This document shows, in pieces, positions 26,170-34,834 of a DNA stretch of 60,210 nucleotides (its first letter is position 1; every line of letters starts with the position of its first letter). Source of the DNA: Cyclobacteriaceae bacterium (GTDB lineage Bacteria; Bacteroidota; Bacteroidia; Cytophagales; Cyclobacteriaceae); NCBI GenBank assembly GCA_020436125.1, contig JAGQYK010000005.1, positions 39,342 through 99,551 on the forward strand, in the 5' to 3' direction. The position numbers and the translations under genes are program-made. The notes beneath the pieces are model-generated. The model had not been told where the DNA came from, ran no database searches, and was given only the letters and a program-made list of their open reading frames with translations.

Positions 26170-28421
26170 TCCTTTTTTTCTGTTGTAGTTACTGAGTGCT
26201 GAACGAATTCGTAGTACAACTGATACATGCGGTGAACCACCGCTACAATATCTTTTGTCTCCAATAAAATTCTTGTTTGTAAGAATGCCATTCGATTGCC
26301 AAGCTCATCACCTTGAATATCGACAATCATGGCGTCCAGTTTTTTATTGATGGTTGATAAAAGTTTGTTCTTTTGGTTTTCCAGGTCATCATGATTTTCA
26401 AACTTAAGATGCTCAATAGAATCTGCGCTCAAGTTGATGAAGGTTCCTAAATCTTTCATCAAGTCATTAAATACCTGAATGTATTTCTTTTTGGGAGGAG
26501 AGTGAAGGTTAATGACATGATTAGCACAGGTCTCATTAAGAAGATGTGCGCTTTGATACAAGTCTTGTACCAGGTCAAAAACAAGGATGTATAATCTACC
26601 TGCCGCAACATTTCCTTTTTCAATCTTCTTAACGTATTTGATGATTTTGTTGTGGAGCTTTTCGTTTTGAGCGCGAAGCTTTTGTATTTCCTTTCTGGAT
26701 TTTACTAGGGCTTCTTTGTTCTCGGTTATTAATGACTTGATACTTAGGGTGGACACCTTCATTACCGTTTTTAAATTCTTAACGGTATTAATTTTACTTT
26801 CGTCAATTACCTCCTGAATATTTACAACTGATCCGGAAAGGAATTTATTGGAAGTCTCTTCTTCACTCGTTTTTCTTTTGAAAACGATATGACTGCGAAC
26901 AAGAAGAAAAGCAGCCACAGCGACAAGGCAGAATACGCCAACCGTTCCTGTTTTATAAAGTATTAGAGCGAAAAAACCACAAGTAGTAAATGCCACAAGG
27001 GCGGTTGTAAGCCACCCTGCAATTACATTAACAACTCCAGCTACCCGGTATACTGCACTTTCTCTTCCCCATGCCTGGTCTGCAAAAGAGGTACCCATGG
27101 CCACCATAAACGTAACAAAGGTGGTAGAAAGTGGTAATTTTTTGGAGGTGGCATAGGCAATTACAATACTGGATACCAGTAGGTTGACAGAGGCTCTGAT
27201 TAAATCAAATGATGGTTTCTCTTTATCACTTAGGCCTGTAGTGTTCTTTGTAAATCTCCTTGACAGTGATTCTCTCCATGTTACAGGCACCATAACCTCA
27301 GCTACCTTACCTATAGCAATTGCGACACTTACCAAACCGCGAGAAACAAAATTTGACTTGAATCGCTCGTCCCCCTCATCTTGACGGCTTAGCGCCACTT
27401 CAGTTTCACTTACTTTTCTGCTTTTAGCATTGGTCCAGAGTGTAACTACCATGACGACACCACTAAAGAGCAGTATCCACGATGGAGTGGCCACCTTCTG
27501 GGCAAGCCCCGCCATATTAAATTCACCTGCTGGAATATTGGAGGCAGCCCAAGTCTGAAAAGAAATGAGACCAGCTACAGAGACACCAATAAAATTCACT
27601 AAGTCATTACCGGCAAAAGCCATGGCCAACGAAAAAGTACCTAACAACACTACTGCTTTCAATGGGTTGATCTTTTTCCACCACATCAATATTTGTATCG
27701 TGATGCTCCAAAAGATGAGCGAAATCAGTACAATGATCCAGGTATTGTCCAAAATCCAATCCACTAGACTGGCGCTGACCAAGGTGCTACCCTTTACCCC
27801 TTTTATAAGCAGGAAGTAAATGATGGTAGTGATTGCTAAACCACTAAAAACCGCCCCGTATCTCTTAAGACTTCTCTCAATGCTGAAGGTGAATACGATT
27901 CTTGAAATATGTTGGATGATAGCACCGAATAGAAAAGAGATAAAAACGGAGAGAAAAATGCCTGTAATAATGGTGATGGCACTGGAGTAATTGATGATTT
28001 CGTCCCATTTTTCGAAACCATAACCGCTATCATAGGCGATAAGTAATCCAGTCACTAAAGCACCCCCTAAGAGTTCGAATACAAGTGAAACCGTGGTGGA
28101 GGTGGGTAACCCCAGGGTATTATAAAAATCTAATAAGATGATGTCCGTAAGCATAACAGCTAAAAAAACGATCATGATCTTGTCAAAGGTGAAGAAAGCT
28201 GGGTTAAATATTCCCTTCCGGGCTACCTCCATCATACCACTTGAAAAGGTGGCGCCTAATAAAATACCGAAACTGGCTACTATAAGTATAGTACGGAAGG
28301 AAGCCACCTTAGACCCTATGGCAGAATTGAGGAAATTGACGGCATCATTACTCACCCCAACGATCAGGTCGATGAAGGCGAGGGAAAAGAGAACACATAT
28401 AAGAATCAGGTATACACTCAT
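26166..28421 (-). CDS. PiT-family inorganic phosphate permease with C-terminal PhoU-like domain
   Basis: The N-terminal ~500 residues form the two-part PiT permease. The first half holds the signature GVSNDAVNFLNSAIGSKV and the second a matching repeat near AFAGNDLVNFIGV. Further family segments are GLPTSTTVSLVFELLGGA and KLPLSTTFVTFMVAMGTSFADQAWG. The last ~220 residues are charged and helical (for example QLRAQNEKLHNKIIKYVKKIEK) and resemble PhoU, which in other species regulates phosphate uptake. The fused length of 751 residues is common in Bacteroidota. The protein should import phosphate with a cation across the inner membrane. It lies between two genes of the same DNA-repair set, on the opposite strand. 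Confidence 0.92.
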   Translation of the reverse strand: MSVYLILICVLFSLAFIDLIVGVSNDAVNFLNSAIGSKVASFRTILIVASFGILLGATFSSGMMEVARKGIFNPAFFTFDKIMIVFLAVMLTDIILLDFYNTLGLPTSTTVSLVFELLGGALVTGLLIAYDSGYGFEKWDEIINYSSAITIITGIFLSVFISFLFGAIIQHISRIVFTFSIERSLKRYGAVFSGLAITTIIYFLLIKGVKGSTLVSASLVDWILDNTWIIVLISLIFWSITIQILMWWKKINPLKAVVLLGTFSLAMAFAGNDLVNFIGVSVAGLISFQTWAASNIPAGEFNMAGLAQKVATPSWILLFSGVVMVVTLWTNAKSRKVSETEVALSRQDEGDERFKSNFVSRGLVSVAIAIGKVAEVMVPVTWRESLSRRFTKNTTGLSDKEKPSFDLIRASVNLLVSSIVIAYATSKKLPLSTTFVTFMVAMGTSFADQAWGRESAVYRVAGVVNVIAGWLTTALVAFTTCGFFALILYKTGTVGVFCLVAVAAFLLVRSHIVFKRKTSEEETSNKFLSGSVVNIQEVIDESKINTVKNLKTVMKVSTLSIKSLITENKEALVKSRKEIQKLRAQNEKLHNKIIKYVKKIEKGNVAAGRLYILVFDLVQDLYQSAHLLNETCANHVINLHSPPKKKYIQVFNDLMKDLGTFINLSADSIEHLKFENHDDLENQKNKLLSTINKKLDAMIVDIQGDELGNRMAFLQTRILLETKDIVAVVHRMYQLYYEFVQHSVTTTEKKD

Positions 28422-28498
28422 ACGGGTTGAAAGATATTAGTTGAGCCGTTTATTAACAAAAAGGGCACAATTAAACTTCATATTTCTTTTTAAATAAG

Positions 28499-29218
28499 GT
28501 GCAGGCCCAAGCCAAAATTCAGAAATTTGAATCTTTGACATTCAATAATCAAGGTATAGTGGACGCTGTAGCGGATAAGATATTTAGAATAAGAGAGACT
28601 GACCTTCAATTGTTATCTCAAAAAGCGGTTTGGGTACCTGAGAAGCAGGTATTACTTGTGGCAGATTTACATCTGGGTAAGGCCAACCATTTTAGAAGAT
28701 CGGGGATACCGGTTCCTAATGCAGTGAACAATAAAAACCTTGAAACACTCATAGCGCTCATCAATAGCTATCAACCGGGTAAAGTAATTTTTTTAGGAGA
28801 TCTCTTTCATAGCTCCTATAATGAAGAGTGGGAGGCTCTGAGTCAGGTAATACGGCATTTTGCTTCAACTCAATTTCAGTTGGTTCGAGGAAACCATGAC
28901 ATTATGAGTGAATTACAGTATCAAAGATGCCAATTGGAGGTTTTTGATCAACTTGAAATGGGGCCATTTTTGCTTACTCATGAACCATTGGAGGTGATAC
29001 CTGAAAATGCATATAATGTAGCTGGTCACATTCATCCTGGGGTAAGGCTGAAGGGGAAGGGCAGGCAATCAATTACACTACCTTGCTTTCATTTTGGAAA
29101 GCAGCAAGCCATACTTCCTGCCTTTGGTGCATTTACTGGCTTTGTAAAAGTGAGTGTGTCAAAAGGAGATGATGTTTTTGTGGTTGCTGATCAACGCGTA
29201 ATTAAAATTAATGAGTAG
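28499..29218 (+). CDS. pdeM: ligase-associated DNA damage response endonuclease PdeM
   Basis: This calcineurin-like phosphoesterase has the metal-binding motifs VADLHLGKANHF, FLGDLFHS, RGNHD, THEP and GHIHPG in order. The PdeM signature VWVPEKQVLLVADLHLGK separates it from other phosphoesterases. The set to which it belongs (ligase, helicase, exonuclease, PdeM) is thought to process damaged DNA ends. No ATG is available upstream of the motifs. GTG at 28499 gives 239 residues; GTG at 28559, with AAGG four bases before it, gives 219 and fits the family length better. It overlaps the CapA-family gene by 8 bases, implying translational coupling. Confidence 0.88.
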   Translation: MQAQAKIQKFESLTFNNQGIVDAVADKIFRIRETDLQLLSQKAVWVPEKQVLLVADLHLGKANHFRRSGIPVPNAVNNKNLETLIALINSYQPGKVIFLGDLFHSSYNEEWEALSQVIRHFASTQFQLVRGNHDIMSELQYQRCQLEVFDQLEMGPFLLTHEPLEVIPENAYNVAGHIHPGVRLKGKGRQSITLPCFHFGKQQAILPAFGAFTGFVKVSVSKGDDVFVVADQRVIKINE

Positions 29219-30578
29219 AAGTATTATACTATTTGTTTTGTTCGCCTTCAGTGCTCAGGTCACTTTCGGACAGGATACAACCACCGTTTCATTACTTTTT
29301 GTTGGAGATGTTATGCAGCACGACTCTCAAATCAGTGCAGCATACGATCCGATCTCAAAATCATACGATTATAGTGCCTGCTTTCAGTACGTAAAACCGA
29401 TCATTCAGTCCGCTGATGTTGCCATTGCCAATTTAGAAGTAACACTTGCTGGCCCACCATATAAAGGTTACCCTCAATTTAGCGCGCCAGATCAATTAGC
29501 AGAAGAATTAAAGGAAACGGGGTTTGATATTTTGGTTACGGCCAACAACCACAGTCTGGATAGAAGGAGGAAGGGGTTAGAACGTACAATCGATGTGTTG
29601 GACTCCGTAAGTATTTTGCATACCGGTACTTTTAAGGATTCTTCCTCCAGAGCTGTAAAGTATCCACTTGTATTTGAAAAGAATGGCTTTCGCTTTTCAC
29701 TCCTCAACTACACCTATGGTACCAATGGAATTCCCGTAACTCAACCCAATATTGTCAACCTGATTGATACTGTAAAGATTAAAGCTGATTTGGCACAAGC
29801 ACGAGCGCAAAACACAGATGCGATTATAGTTTTCATGCACTGGGGTGCAGAATATCAGGATACACCCAATCGTTCGCAAAAGAGGATAGCAGCGCTTTGT
29901 TTTGAAAATGGAGCCATGCTGGTCATTGGAGCTCATCCGCATGTGGTACAACCCATGGAACGGGATACGGTTAAAAATACTTTGGTGGCCTACTCCCTTG
30001 GGAATTTTGTTTCAGGTCAACAATCCCGATATAGAGATGGGGGGGCCATGCTTTGGGTAGAGTTAGAAAAGATAAGAGCAACGGATTCCACATCAGCTGT
30101 TCAAATAAAGGAGGCTGCCTACGAATTAGAGTGGGTGTATAGAAATAATGAATCACCTAAAAAGTACTTTATCCTTCCGGTAAAGGAGTTTGAGAAAGAC
30201 ACTATGCTGTTAACCACCGCTGCTTCAAAAGGAATGTTCAAAACTTTTAAAGATGATTCGAGGAAATTGTTTTTGAAGAACAAGAATATTTCAGAGTCTG
30301 ACAGGTTGCCTTTAGAAACCAGTTACTATAGGGTAGTATTAACCTCTTCATCGGATTCACTTCCCGTTGTAGACTCTACCTCGATTTTAAATTTTTATGG
30401 ATTGAATGTAGAACAAGTCAATGATTCCTTATTCAACTGGACAACTGGACAATTTTACGATAGAGAGATTGCTGAGCAGGCATTAGCCGAAATAAAATCG
30501 ACAACACCCTATGCTGATGCAAAACTAGTCTGGTACTATTGGGACAGAAGGAGAGAAGAGTTACCCTCCGGTAAATAG
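29211..30578 (+). CDS. CapA/PgsA-family metallophosphatase-like protein, secreted, with SPOR-like tail
   Basis: A signal peptide (MSRSIILFVLFAFSAQVTFGQ) is followed by the CapA fold with LLFVGDVMQHD, ANLEVTL, TANNHSLDR, MHWGAEYQ and IGAHPHVVQPME. These are the metal-site motifs shared with capsule poly-gamma-glutamate proteins. After about residue 380 the chain changes to a short domain (YYRVVLTSSSDSLP ... EIAEQALAEIKSTTPYADAKLVWY) that looks like a SPOR peptidoglycan-binding unit; this part is inferred from shape. The start ATG overlaps the end of pdeM. No capsule genes CapB/CapC are nearby, so polyglutamate synthesis is not supported; a cell-envelope hydrolase role is more likely. Confidence 0.87.
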   Translation: MSRSIILFVLFAFSAQVTFGQDTTTVSLLFVGDVMQHDSQISAAYDPISKSYDYSACFQYVKPIIQSADVAIANLEVTLAGPPYKGYPQFSAPDQLAEELKETGFDILVTANNHSLDRRRKGLERTIDVLDSVSILHTGTFKDSSSRAVKYPLVFEKNGFRFSLLNYTYGTNGIPVTQPNIVNLIDTVKIKADLAQARAQNTDAIIVFMHWGAEYQDTPNRSQKRIAALCFENGAMLVIGAHPHVVQPMERDTVKNTLVAYSLGNFVSGQQSRYRDGGAMLWVELEKIRATDSTSAVQIKEAAYELEWVYRNNESPKKYFILPVKEFEKDTMLLTTAASKGMFKTFKDDSRKLFLKNKNISESDRLPLETSYYRVVLTSSSDSLPVVDSTSILNFYGLNVEQVNDSLFNWTTGQFYDREIAEQALAEIKSTTPYADAKLVWYYWDRRREELPSGK

Positions 30579-31247
30579 TATTCCGATTGAAAACTCCAAA
30601 CCAGTAAAATCAATCTTAGCATCTGGGAAGTCCGCATCCACTGTTTGATTGGTGCCACCGAGTAATCCTCCAGAATAATTTCCAATCATCGGAAATTTTG
30701 ATGTTCCGTTGAGGTAGTTGCATTCAAGGGATATACCAAATTGACGTGTTACATACACAGTAAACTCTGCACCAAAGTGAATACCAAATCCGGGGTTGTT
30801 TTCGAAGGATAGATTGGCATTAGCAATGTCCCATCCCTGATATTGGCGTAGTGCCCTGTCCATATTTCCATAATCGATGCGCTGGTCGAATCCATGGAAA
30901 AAAAAACCACCACCCTTGATGTCAAATTGTGCTTGTTTTCCCTTGAATTGCAAAACGAGTTCTACAGGAACGAAAACAGTGAAGTTAGGGCCCGTCAAGG
31001 ATTTGTTACTTTCAAATGGAAGGTCAATTATATTTAAGCCAGCCATTCTGTATAAAGAAACACCAGTTTCTACAGCTAGAAAACGGTTGATATCGAAACC
31101 AACGCCCCTCAACGAAAAAGGACTAATGGGTGTGGAGAAGGATCCGTTTCGGGGAATAAAGTAGGAAAATGAGAGGCCAACATTTTGGGCAAAGGCGCCA
31201 CAAAGGCTTACAGTTACAAATAGGCAGGTTATCAAACTTTTTTTCAT
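30561..31247 (-). CDS. outer membrane beta-barrel protein, function unknown
   Basis: The start at 31247 gives a signal peptide ending at GAFAQ; a start four codons earlier is less likely. The 228-residue mature chain alternates strands such as VGLSFSYFIPRNGSF, PFSLRGVGFDINRF, FGISLECNYLNGTS and LEFSIGILFTGG, and fits an eight- to ten-stranded barrel of the Bacteroidota OMP family. Its 3' end overlaps the convergent CapA-family gene by 18 bases. No family member of known function is recognised. Confidence 0.8.
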   Translation of the reverse strand: MKKSLITCLFVTVSLCGAFAQNVGLSFSYFIPRNGSFSTPISPFSLRGVGFDINRFLAVETGVSLYRMAGLNIIDLPFESNKSLTGPNFTVFVPVELVLQFKGKQAQFDIKGGGFFFHGFDQRIDYGNMDRALRQYQGWDIANANLSFENNPGFGIHFGAEFTVYVTRQFGISLECNYLNGTSKFPMIGNYSGGLLGGTNQTVDADFPDAKIDFTGLEFSIGILFTGG

Positions 31248-31393
31248 CAGCACTAACATTTATTCTTCAAAGTTAAGGACATACCCTATCTTTCTTAATT
31301 GATTGTAGATTCATATTCTTAAATCGAGCAAAAAGGTGCTAATTTTCAGCTAATACATCCTATTCTATTCATAAACCTTAGTAGTAAATCAAA

Positions 31394-33100
31394 ATGAAAA
31401 AAATTGTAGTAGTACTTGTTGCATTGGTAATGTTCTCGTGTGGCGAGAAACAAACCCCTGCTGATATGATTATTTCAGGCGGAACTATTTACACAGTGGA
31501 CGACACCAATCCTACCGTGGAGGCAGTGGCTGTTTCATCAGGTAAAATAGTTTTTGCAGGAGCTGCAGCAGAAGTGCAGAAATATAAAGGAGATCAAACA
31601 CAGATGATAGACCTGCAGGGGCAAACGATGACTCCTGGATTTATTGAATCACACGGCCATATCATGGGGCTTGGATACAATGAGTTGAACATCGACCTGA
31701 TGGATACTAAAAGTTGGGAAGAAATAGTAGAGCGCGTAAAAGATGCGGTAGGAAAAGCAAAACCAGGTGAATGGATTATTGGTAGAGGGTGGCACCAGGA
31801 TAAATGGGATAAGAAGCCTGAAAAAATGGTTAATGGATTTCAAACGCATCATCAGCTCAGTGAAGTATCACCTGACAATCCTGTTTATTTAGGACATGCC
31901 AGCGGTCATGCAGGATTTGCCAATGCCAAAGCCATGCAAATTGCCGGGGTGAATCAGATGTCTGTTGAAAAAATGGAGAAGGATCTGGGAGAAGGAGGAG
32001 AAATCATTCGTGATGAGTTGGGAAATCCCACAGGACTCTTTAATGAAAGAGCACAATCCTTAATTGGCAAATACATTCCTGAAAGTACTGAAGAAACCGA
32101 TACCAAAGCGCTTGAATTAGCAATGGATGCGTGTGCGAGAGCAGGTATAACCAGTTTTCATGATGCTGGTGCTTCAAGAGAAGATATTGCGCTATTTAAA
32201 AAATTCAGGTCTGCGGATAACATGAAGACGCGATTGTATGTAATGGTTTCTGGTCGTGATCCTGAGTTGGTCTATGAGTGGATCCGCAAAGGGCCCGAAG
32301 TGGATAGTGCATATTTTCTAACCATTCGTTCTATTAAATTGAATTGCGATGGTGCGTTAGGGTCCCGTGGCGCATGGCTCCTTGAACCTTACGAAGATAG
32401 ACCGGGATGGTACGGTATGCCTACCATTTCTATGGATACAGTGTTAAGTGTTTCAAGAGCAGGCCTAAAAGCGGGATTTCAAGTATGCTCCCATGCCATT
32501 GGGGATAGAGCCAATAGAGAGATTTTGGACAGATACGAGATAGCGTTTAATGAAAATCCTGATAAGATCGCTGATCATCGATTTAGAATTGAACATGCAC
32601 AACATGTTCATCCTGATGATATTCCAAGGTTTGGAAAAATGGGAGTGATTGCGGCTATGCAGGCAATCCATTTGTCTTCTGATCGTCCTTGGGCTATTGA
32701 CAGGCTAGGAGAAAAAAGAATCGTAGAGGAGACCTATGTGTGGCAGGACCTGATGAACTCTGGCGCAATGATTATTAATGGTACGGATGTTCCTGTCGAG
32801 CCAATCAGCCCGGTAGCTAGTTTTTATGCATCAGTCACCAGACAGACGCTTGCTGGAGAACCAGAAGGGGGCTATGAACCAAAACAGAAAATGACAAGAC
32901 AGCAAGCGTTGAGATCTTACACACTCGATGCTGCTTATGGAGCATTTCAGGAAGAATATCTTGGTTCGATTGAAGTAGGCAAGGCTGCCGACTTTACTAT
33001 TTTTGCTAAAGATATAATGACAGTACCTGACAATGAGTTATTGTCAACGGAAATAGCCAAAACTATTGTAGATGGTAAAGTGGTCTACGAAAGAAAGTAG
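31394..33100 (+). CDS. amidohydrolase family lipoprotein (YtcJ-like)
   Basis: The 568-residue protein starts with a lipoprotein signal (lipobox MFSCGEKQ), placing it in the periplasm or outer membrane. It then shows the Amidohydro_3 layout: a beta-sandwich with DMIISGGTIYTVDD, the metal-site FIESHGHIMGLGYNE, the CDGALGSRGAWLLEPY segment, SHAIGDRANREIL, IEHAQHV, GTDVPVEPISP, and the closing sandwich (GKAADFTIFAKDIM). Related enzymes hydrolyse N-substituted formamides or other C-N bonds; the substrate is not predictable. The gene is monocistronic, with its own terminator. Confidence 0.9.
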   Translation: MKKIVVVLVALVMFSCGEKQTPADMIISGGTIYTVDDTNPTVEAVAVSSGKIVFAGAAAEVQKYKGDQTQMIDLQGQTMTPGFIESHGHIMGLGYNELNIDLMDTKSWEEIVERVKDAVGKAKPGEWIIGRGWHQDKWDKKPEKMVNGFQTHHQLSEVSPDNPVYLGHASGHAGFANAKAMQIAGVNQMSVEKMEKDLGEGGEIIRDELGNPTGLFNERAQSLIGKYIPESTEETDTKALELAMDACARAGITSFHDAGASREDIALFKKFRSADNMKTRLYVMVSGRDPELVYEWIRKGPEVDSAYFLTIRSIKLNCDGALGSRGAWLLEPYEDRPGWYGMPTISMDTVLSVSRAGLKAGFQVCSHAIGDRANREILDRYEIAFNENPDKIADHRFRIEHAQHVHPDDIPRFGKMGVIAAMQAIHLSSDRPWAIDRLGEKRIVEETYVWQDLMNSGAMIINGTDVPVEPISPVASFYASVTRQTLAGEPEGGYEPKQKMTRQQALRSYTLDAAYGAFQEEYLGSIEVGKAADFTIFAKDIMTVPDNELLSTEIAKTIVDGKVVYERK

Positions 33101-33108
33101 AAAACAAT

Positions 33109-33138
33109 AAAAAGCCTCTGAATGGTCAGAGGCTTTTT
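33109..33138. terminator. bidirectional terminator between amidohydrolase and TerB-like genes
   Basis: A 13-bp perfect stem, AAAAAGCCTCTGA (33109-33121) with TCAGAGGCTTTTT (33126-33138), has a 4-nt loop. The A and T runs allow it to end both the plus-strand amidohydrolase and the convergent minus-strand transcript. Confidence 0.93.
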
Positions 33139-33156
33139 ATGGGAAGATTTTAATTT

Positions 33157-33549
33157 CTATTTCAAGAATTTGCGTGCTCTTTCAATAAGCAATGCACGAT
33201 CTGAAGTAATCGTAGGATCGCTATAAATTCTTGCTGAAAGCTCAGCTACAACTCCTTTTTTGTAGCCAAGTTTATCCGCTATTTCCTCGCAAAAACTAAT
33301 TTCACTTTTGAAGACCTGACCATCCGCCTTCATGAGTTGGATTAAATGATACAGGTTTTCAAATTTTTGATCTTCACTAAAACTGCCGAGATCTCCGACA
33401 GGTTGTGGCGCTTTCATCATAGCGTCTACTTCGTCTTTAGAAAGGCCGTTTGCTTTGCCAATCATGTGAAGAATCTTTGCTTCTTTTTCTCCCACTGTCA
33501 TATCACTGGCAGCCAGATTGATTAAAATATTTAGCTGTTCTTTAATCAT
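33157..33549 (-). CDS. TerB-family protein
   Basis: This 130-residue soluble helical protein has the TerB/DjlA-N pattern of two EF-hand-like helix pairs: LAASDMTVGEKEAKILHMIGKANGLSKDEV and LMKADGQVFKSEISFCEEIADKLGY, with acidic residues in the turns. TerB proteins are linked to tellurite resistance in some bacteria and to membrane-stress complexes, but here it stands alone without terC, terD or terZ genes, so no resistance function is implied. Confidence 0.8.
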   Translation of the reverse strand: MIKEQLNILINLAASDMTVGEKEAKILHMIGKANGLSKDEVDAMMKAPQPVGDLGSFSEDQKFENLYHLIQLMKADGQVFKSEISFCEEIADKLGYKKGVVAELSARIYSDPTITSDRALLIERARKFLK

Positions 33550-33703
33550 AGTAGTTTATTTTCGCTAATTGTGACGGTTATAAGCTGAAATTTAGGTAAA
33601 AATGAATAATTTTTCGCAACATGGAAAAAAAAACCTTACAGAGGCATTATTTGTAAGCAACCCTATGTTGACTATGTTGTCATTAGTGCAAAAAGTGCTT
33701 GAT

Positions 33704-34384
33704 ATGAGAAGTTACGTTTTAATTGGATTATTATTATTGCTTATAAACCCCTTGTGGGCTCAAAGCAGTGAAGTGAGATCGGTAGGCTCTTTTAGTGGTA
33801 TTAAGTCAGCTGAGGCAGTAGATGTATACTTGAAAAAGGGAGATAAGGAAAGTGTTAGGGTGGAGACAACCGGAACCTCACTATCTGATGTAATTACCGA
33901 AACTTCTGGATCTTACTTGAAGATTCACATGGCTAGTGGTAATTACCGAAGAACCAATGTGAAGGTATATGTAACCTACGTTAATCTAGATAAGATAGCA
34001 GCCAGTTCTGCTTCCAACGTGTTTTCTGAAGGAACCATAAAAACATCATCCATCGAAATAAATGCTAGCAGTGCAGCTTCAGTGGAGGTAAGTCTTGATG
34101 CAACAGAAGTGACAGCAGATGTTTCAAGTGCTGGTGATATTGTTCTTGAAGGACGGGCCAAAGTTTTGGAAGTTGAAGCAAGTAGTGCAGGTGATGTGGA
34201 TGCCTATCGACTGGAAAGTGAATCCGTAAGAGCTAGGGCAAATAGTGCTGGTTCCGTAAAGGTTACGGCTACTAAGTCGTTGGACGCCAGGGCTTCCAGC
34301 GGGGGGGATGTCCGCTACAGAGGAAACCCCATGAAGACCAATACCGACTCCAGTAGTGGAGGGTCCGTGAAAAAATCAAATTAA
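33704..34384 (+). CDS. head-GIN domain-containing putative auto-transporter adhesin (DUF2807)
   Basis: Starting at 33704 gives a signal peptide (MRSYVLIGLLLLLINPLWAQ). The 226-residue protein then matches the head-GIN domain: EVRSVGSFSGIKSAEAVDVYLKKGD at the front, and a series of right-handed beta-helix turns with repeated serine- and alanine-rich steps (AASSASNVFSEG, ASSAASVEV, VSSAGDIVLEG, ASSAGDVDA, ANSAGSVKV, ASSGGDVRYRGNP). It should be periplasmic or cell-surface. Family members have no established biochemical role. Confidence 0.9.
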   Translation: MRSYVLIGLLLLLINPLWAQSSEVRSVGSFSGIKSAEAVDVYLKKGDKESVRVETTGTSLSDVITETSGSYLKIHMASGNYRRTNVKVYVTYVNLDKIAASSASNVFSEGTIKTSSIEINASSAASVEVSLDATEVTADVSSAGDIVLEGRAKVLEVEASSAGDVDAYRLESESVRARANSAGSVKVTATKSLDARASSGGDVRYRGNPMKTNTDSSSGGSVKKSN

Positions 34385-34564
34385 TTAATAAGAAGAACCC
34401 GGTCTAAGGCTGGGTTTTCTTCTTTTCGAGACGTCATTTAACTGACGTTCCTCCAGAATATTCTGCTCAAAATTCAAAACCGCCTGGCTGAAACTGTGTA
34501 AGTAAGCCGAGTCTGTCTTTATCATTTTCGGCCATTTAGGAGCTTTCTTAATGAAATTGATCAT
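34385..34564 (-). CDS. small hypothetical protein
   Basis: The 59-codon frame beginning at 34564 has AGGA three bases before its ATG, favouring it over the longer frame from 34588. The product is basic, with a KAPKWPKMIKTDSAYLHSF stretch and an arginine/lysine-rich tail (SKRRKPSLRPGSSY). It has no recognised family, no signal peptide and no helix long enough to span a membrane. Its 3' end runs through the terminator of the convergent head-GIN gene, which weakens the case. It may be a chance frame. Confidence 0.35.
   Translation of the reverse strand: MINFIKKAPKWPKMIKTDSAYLHSFSQAVLNFEQNILEERQLNDVSKRRKPSLRPGSSY
34390..34425 (+). terminator. terminator after the head-GIN gene
   Basis: AAGAAGAACCC (34390-34400) pairs with GGGTTTTCTTCTT (34412-34424) with a small bulge, followed by T-rich sequence, five bases after the stop codon. 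Confidence 0.65.
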
Positions 34565-34769
34565 GATTCCTAGTTTTTTGTGAGTCAACGTAATACAATA
34601 CCGATAGGTTCGAATTTCCTATCTCTTTTATAGACAGTTATATAGCCGCTTACCCCTACAAGGTTAACAACATACTTTAAGGATTCTTGCTATACCATAT
34701 TCTTGAACCGGTTAATAAATTAACCTATATCAGCCATATTTAATATTTTTTTATAAAAATGGGGTAAAA

Positions 34770-34804
34770 TTTGACCCTATTAACCCTAATATCATATACA
34801 TTTG
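34770..34804 (+). promoter_or_regulatory. promoter of the glutamine synthetase III gene
   Basis: TTTG at 34770-34773 and TACATTTG at 34797-34804 match the Bacteroidota -33 and -7 (TAnnTTTG) elements with a 23-base spacer, within the range seen in flavobacteria. The -7 box lies 30 bases before the start codon. Confidence 0.6.
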
Positions 34805-34834
34805 CGTAAAATCAGATAAAAAAATAACCACTAT

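Noticed and set aside
29211-30578. Capsule or polyglutamate synthesis locus
   Set aside because: The CapA-type fold stands alone without capB, capC or a glycosyltransferase cluster.
33157-33549. Tellurite resistance locus
   Set aside because: Only a TerB-like protein is present; terA, terC, terD, terE and terZ are absent nearby.
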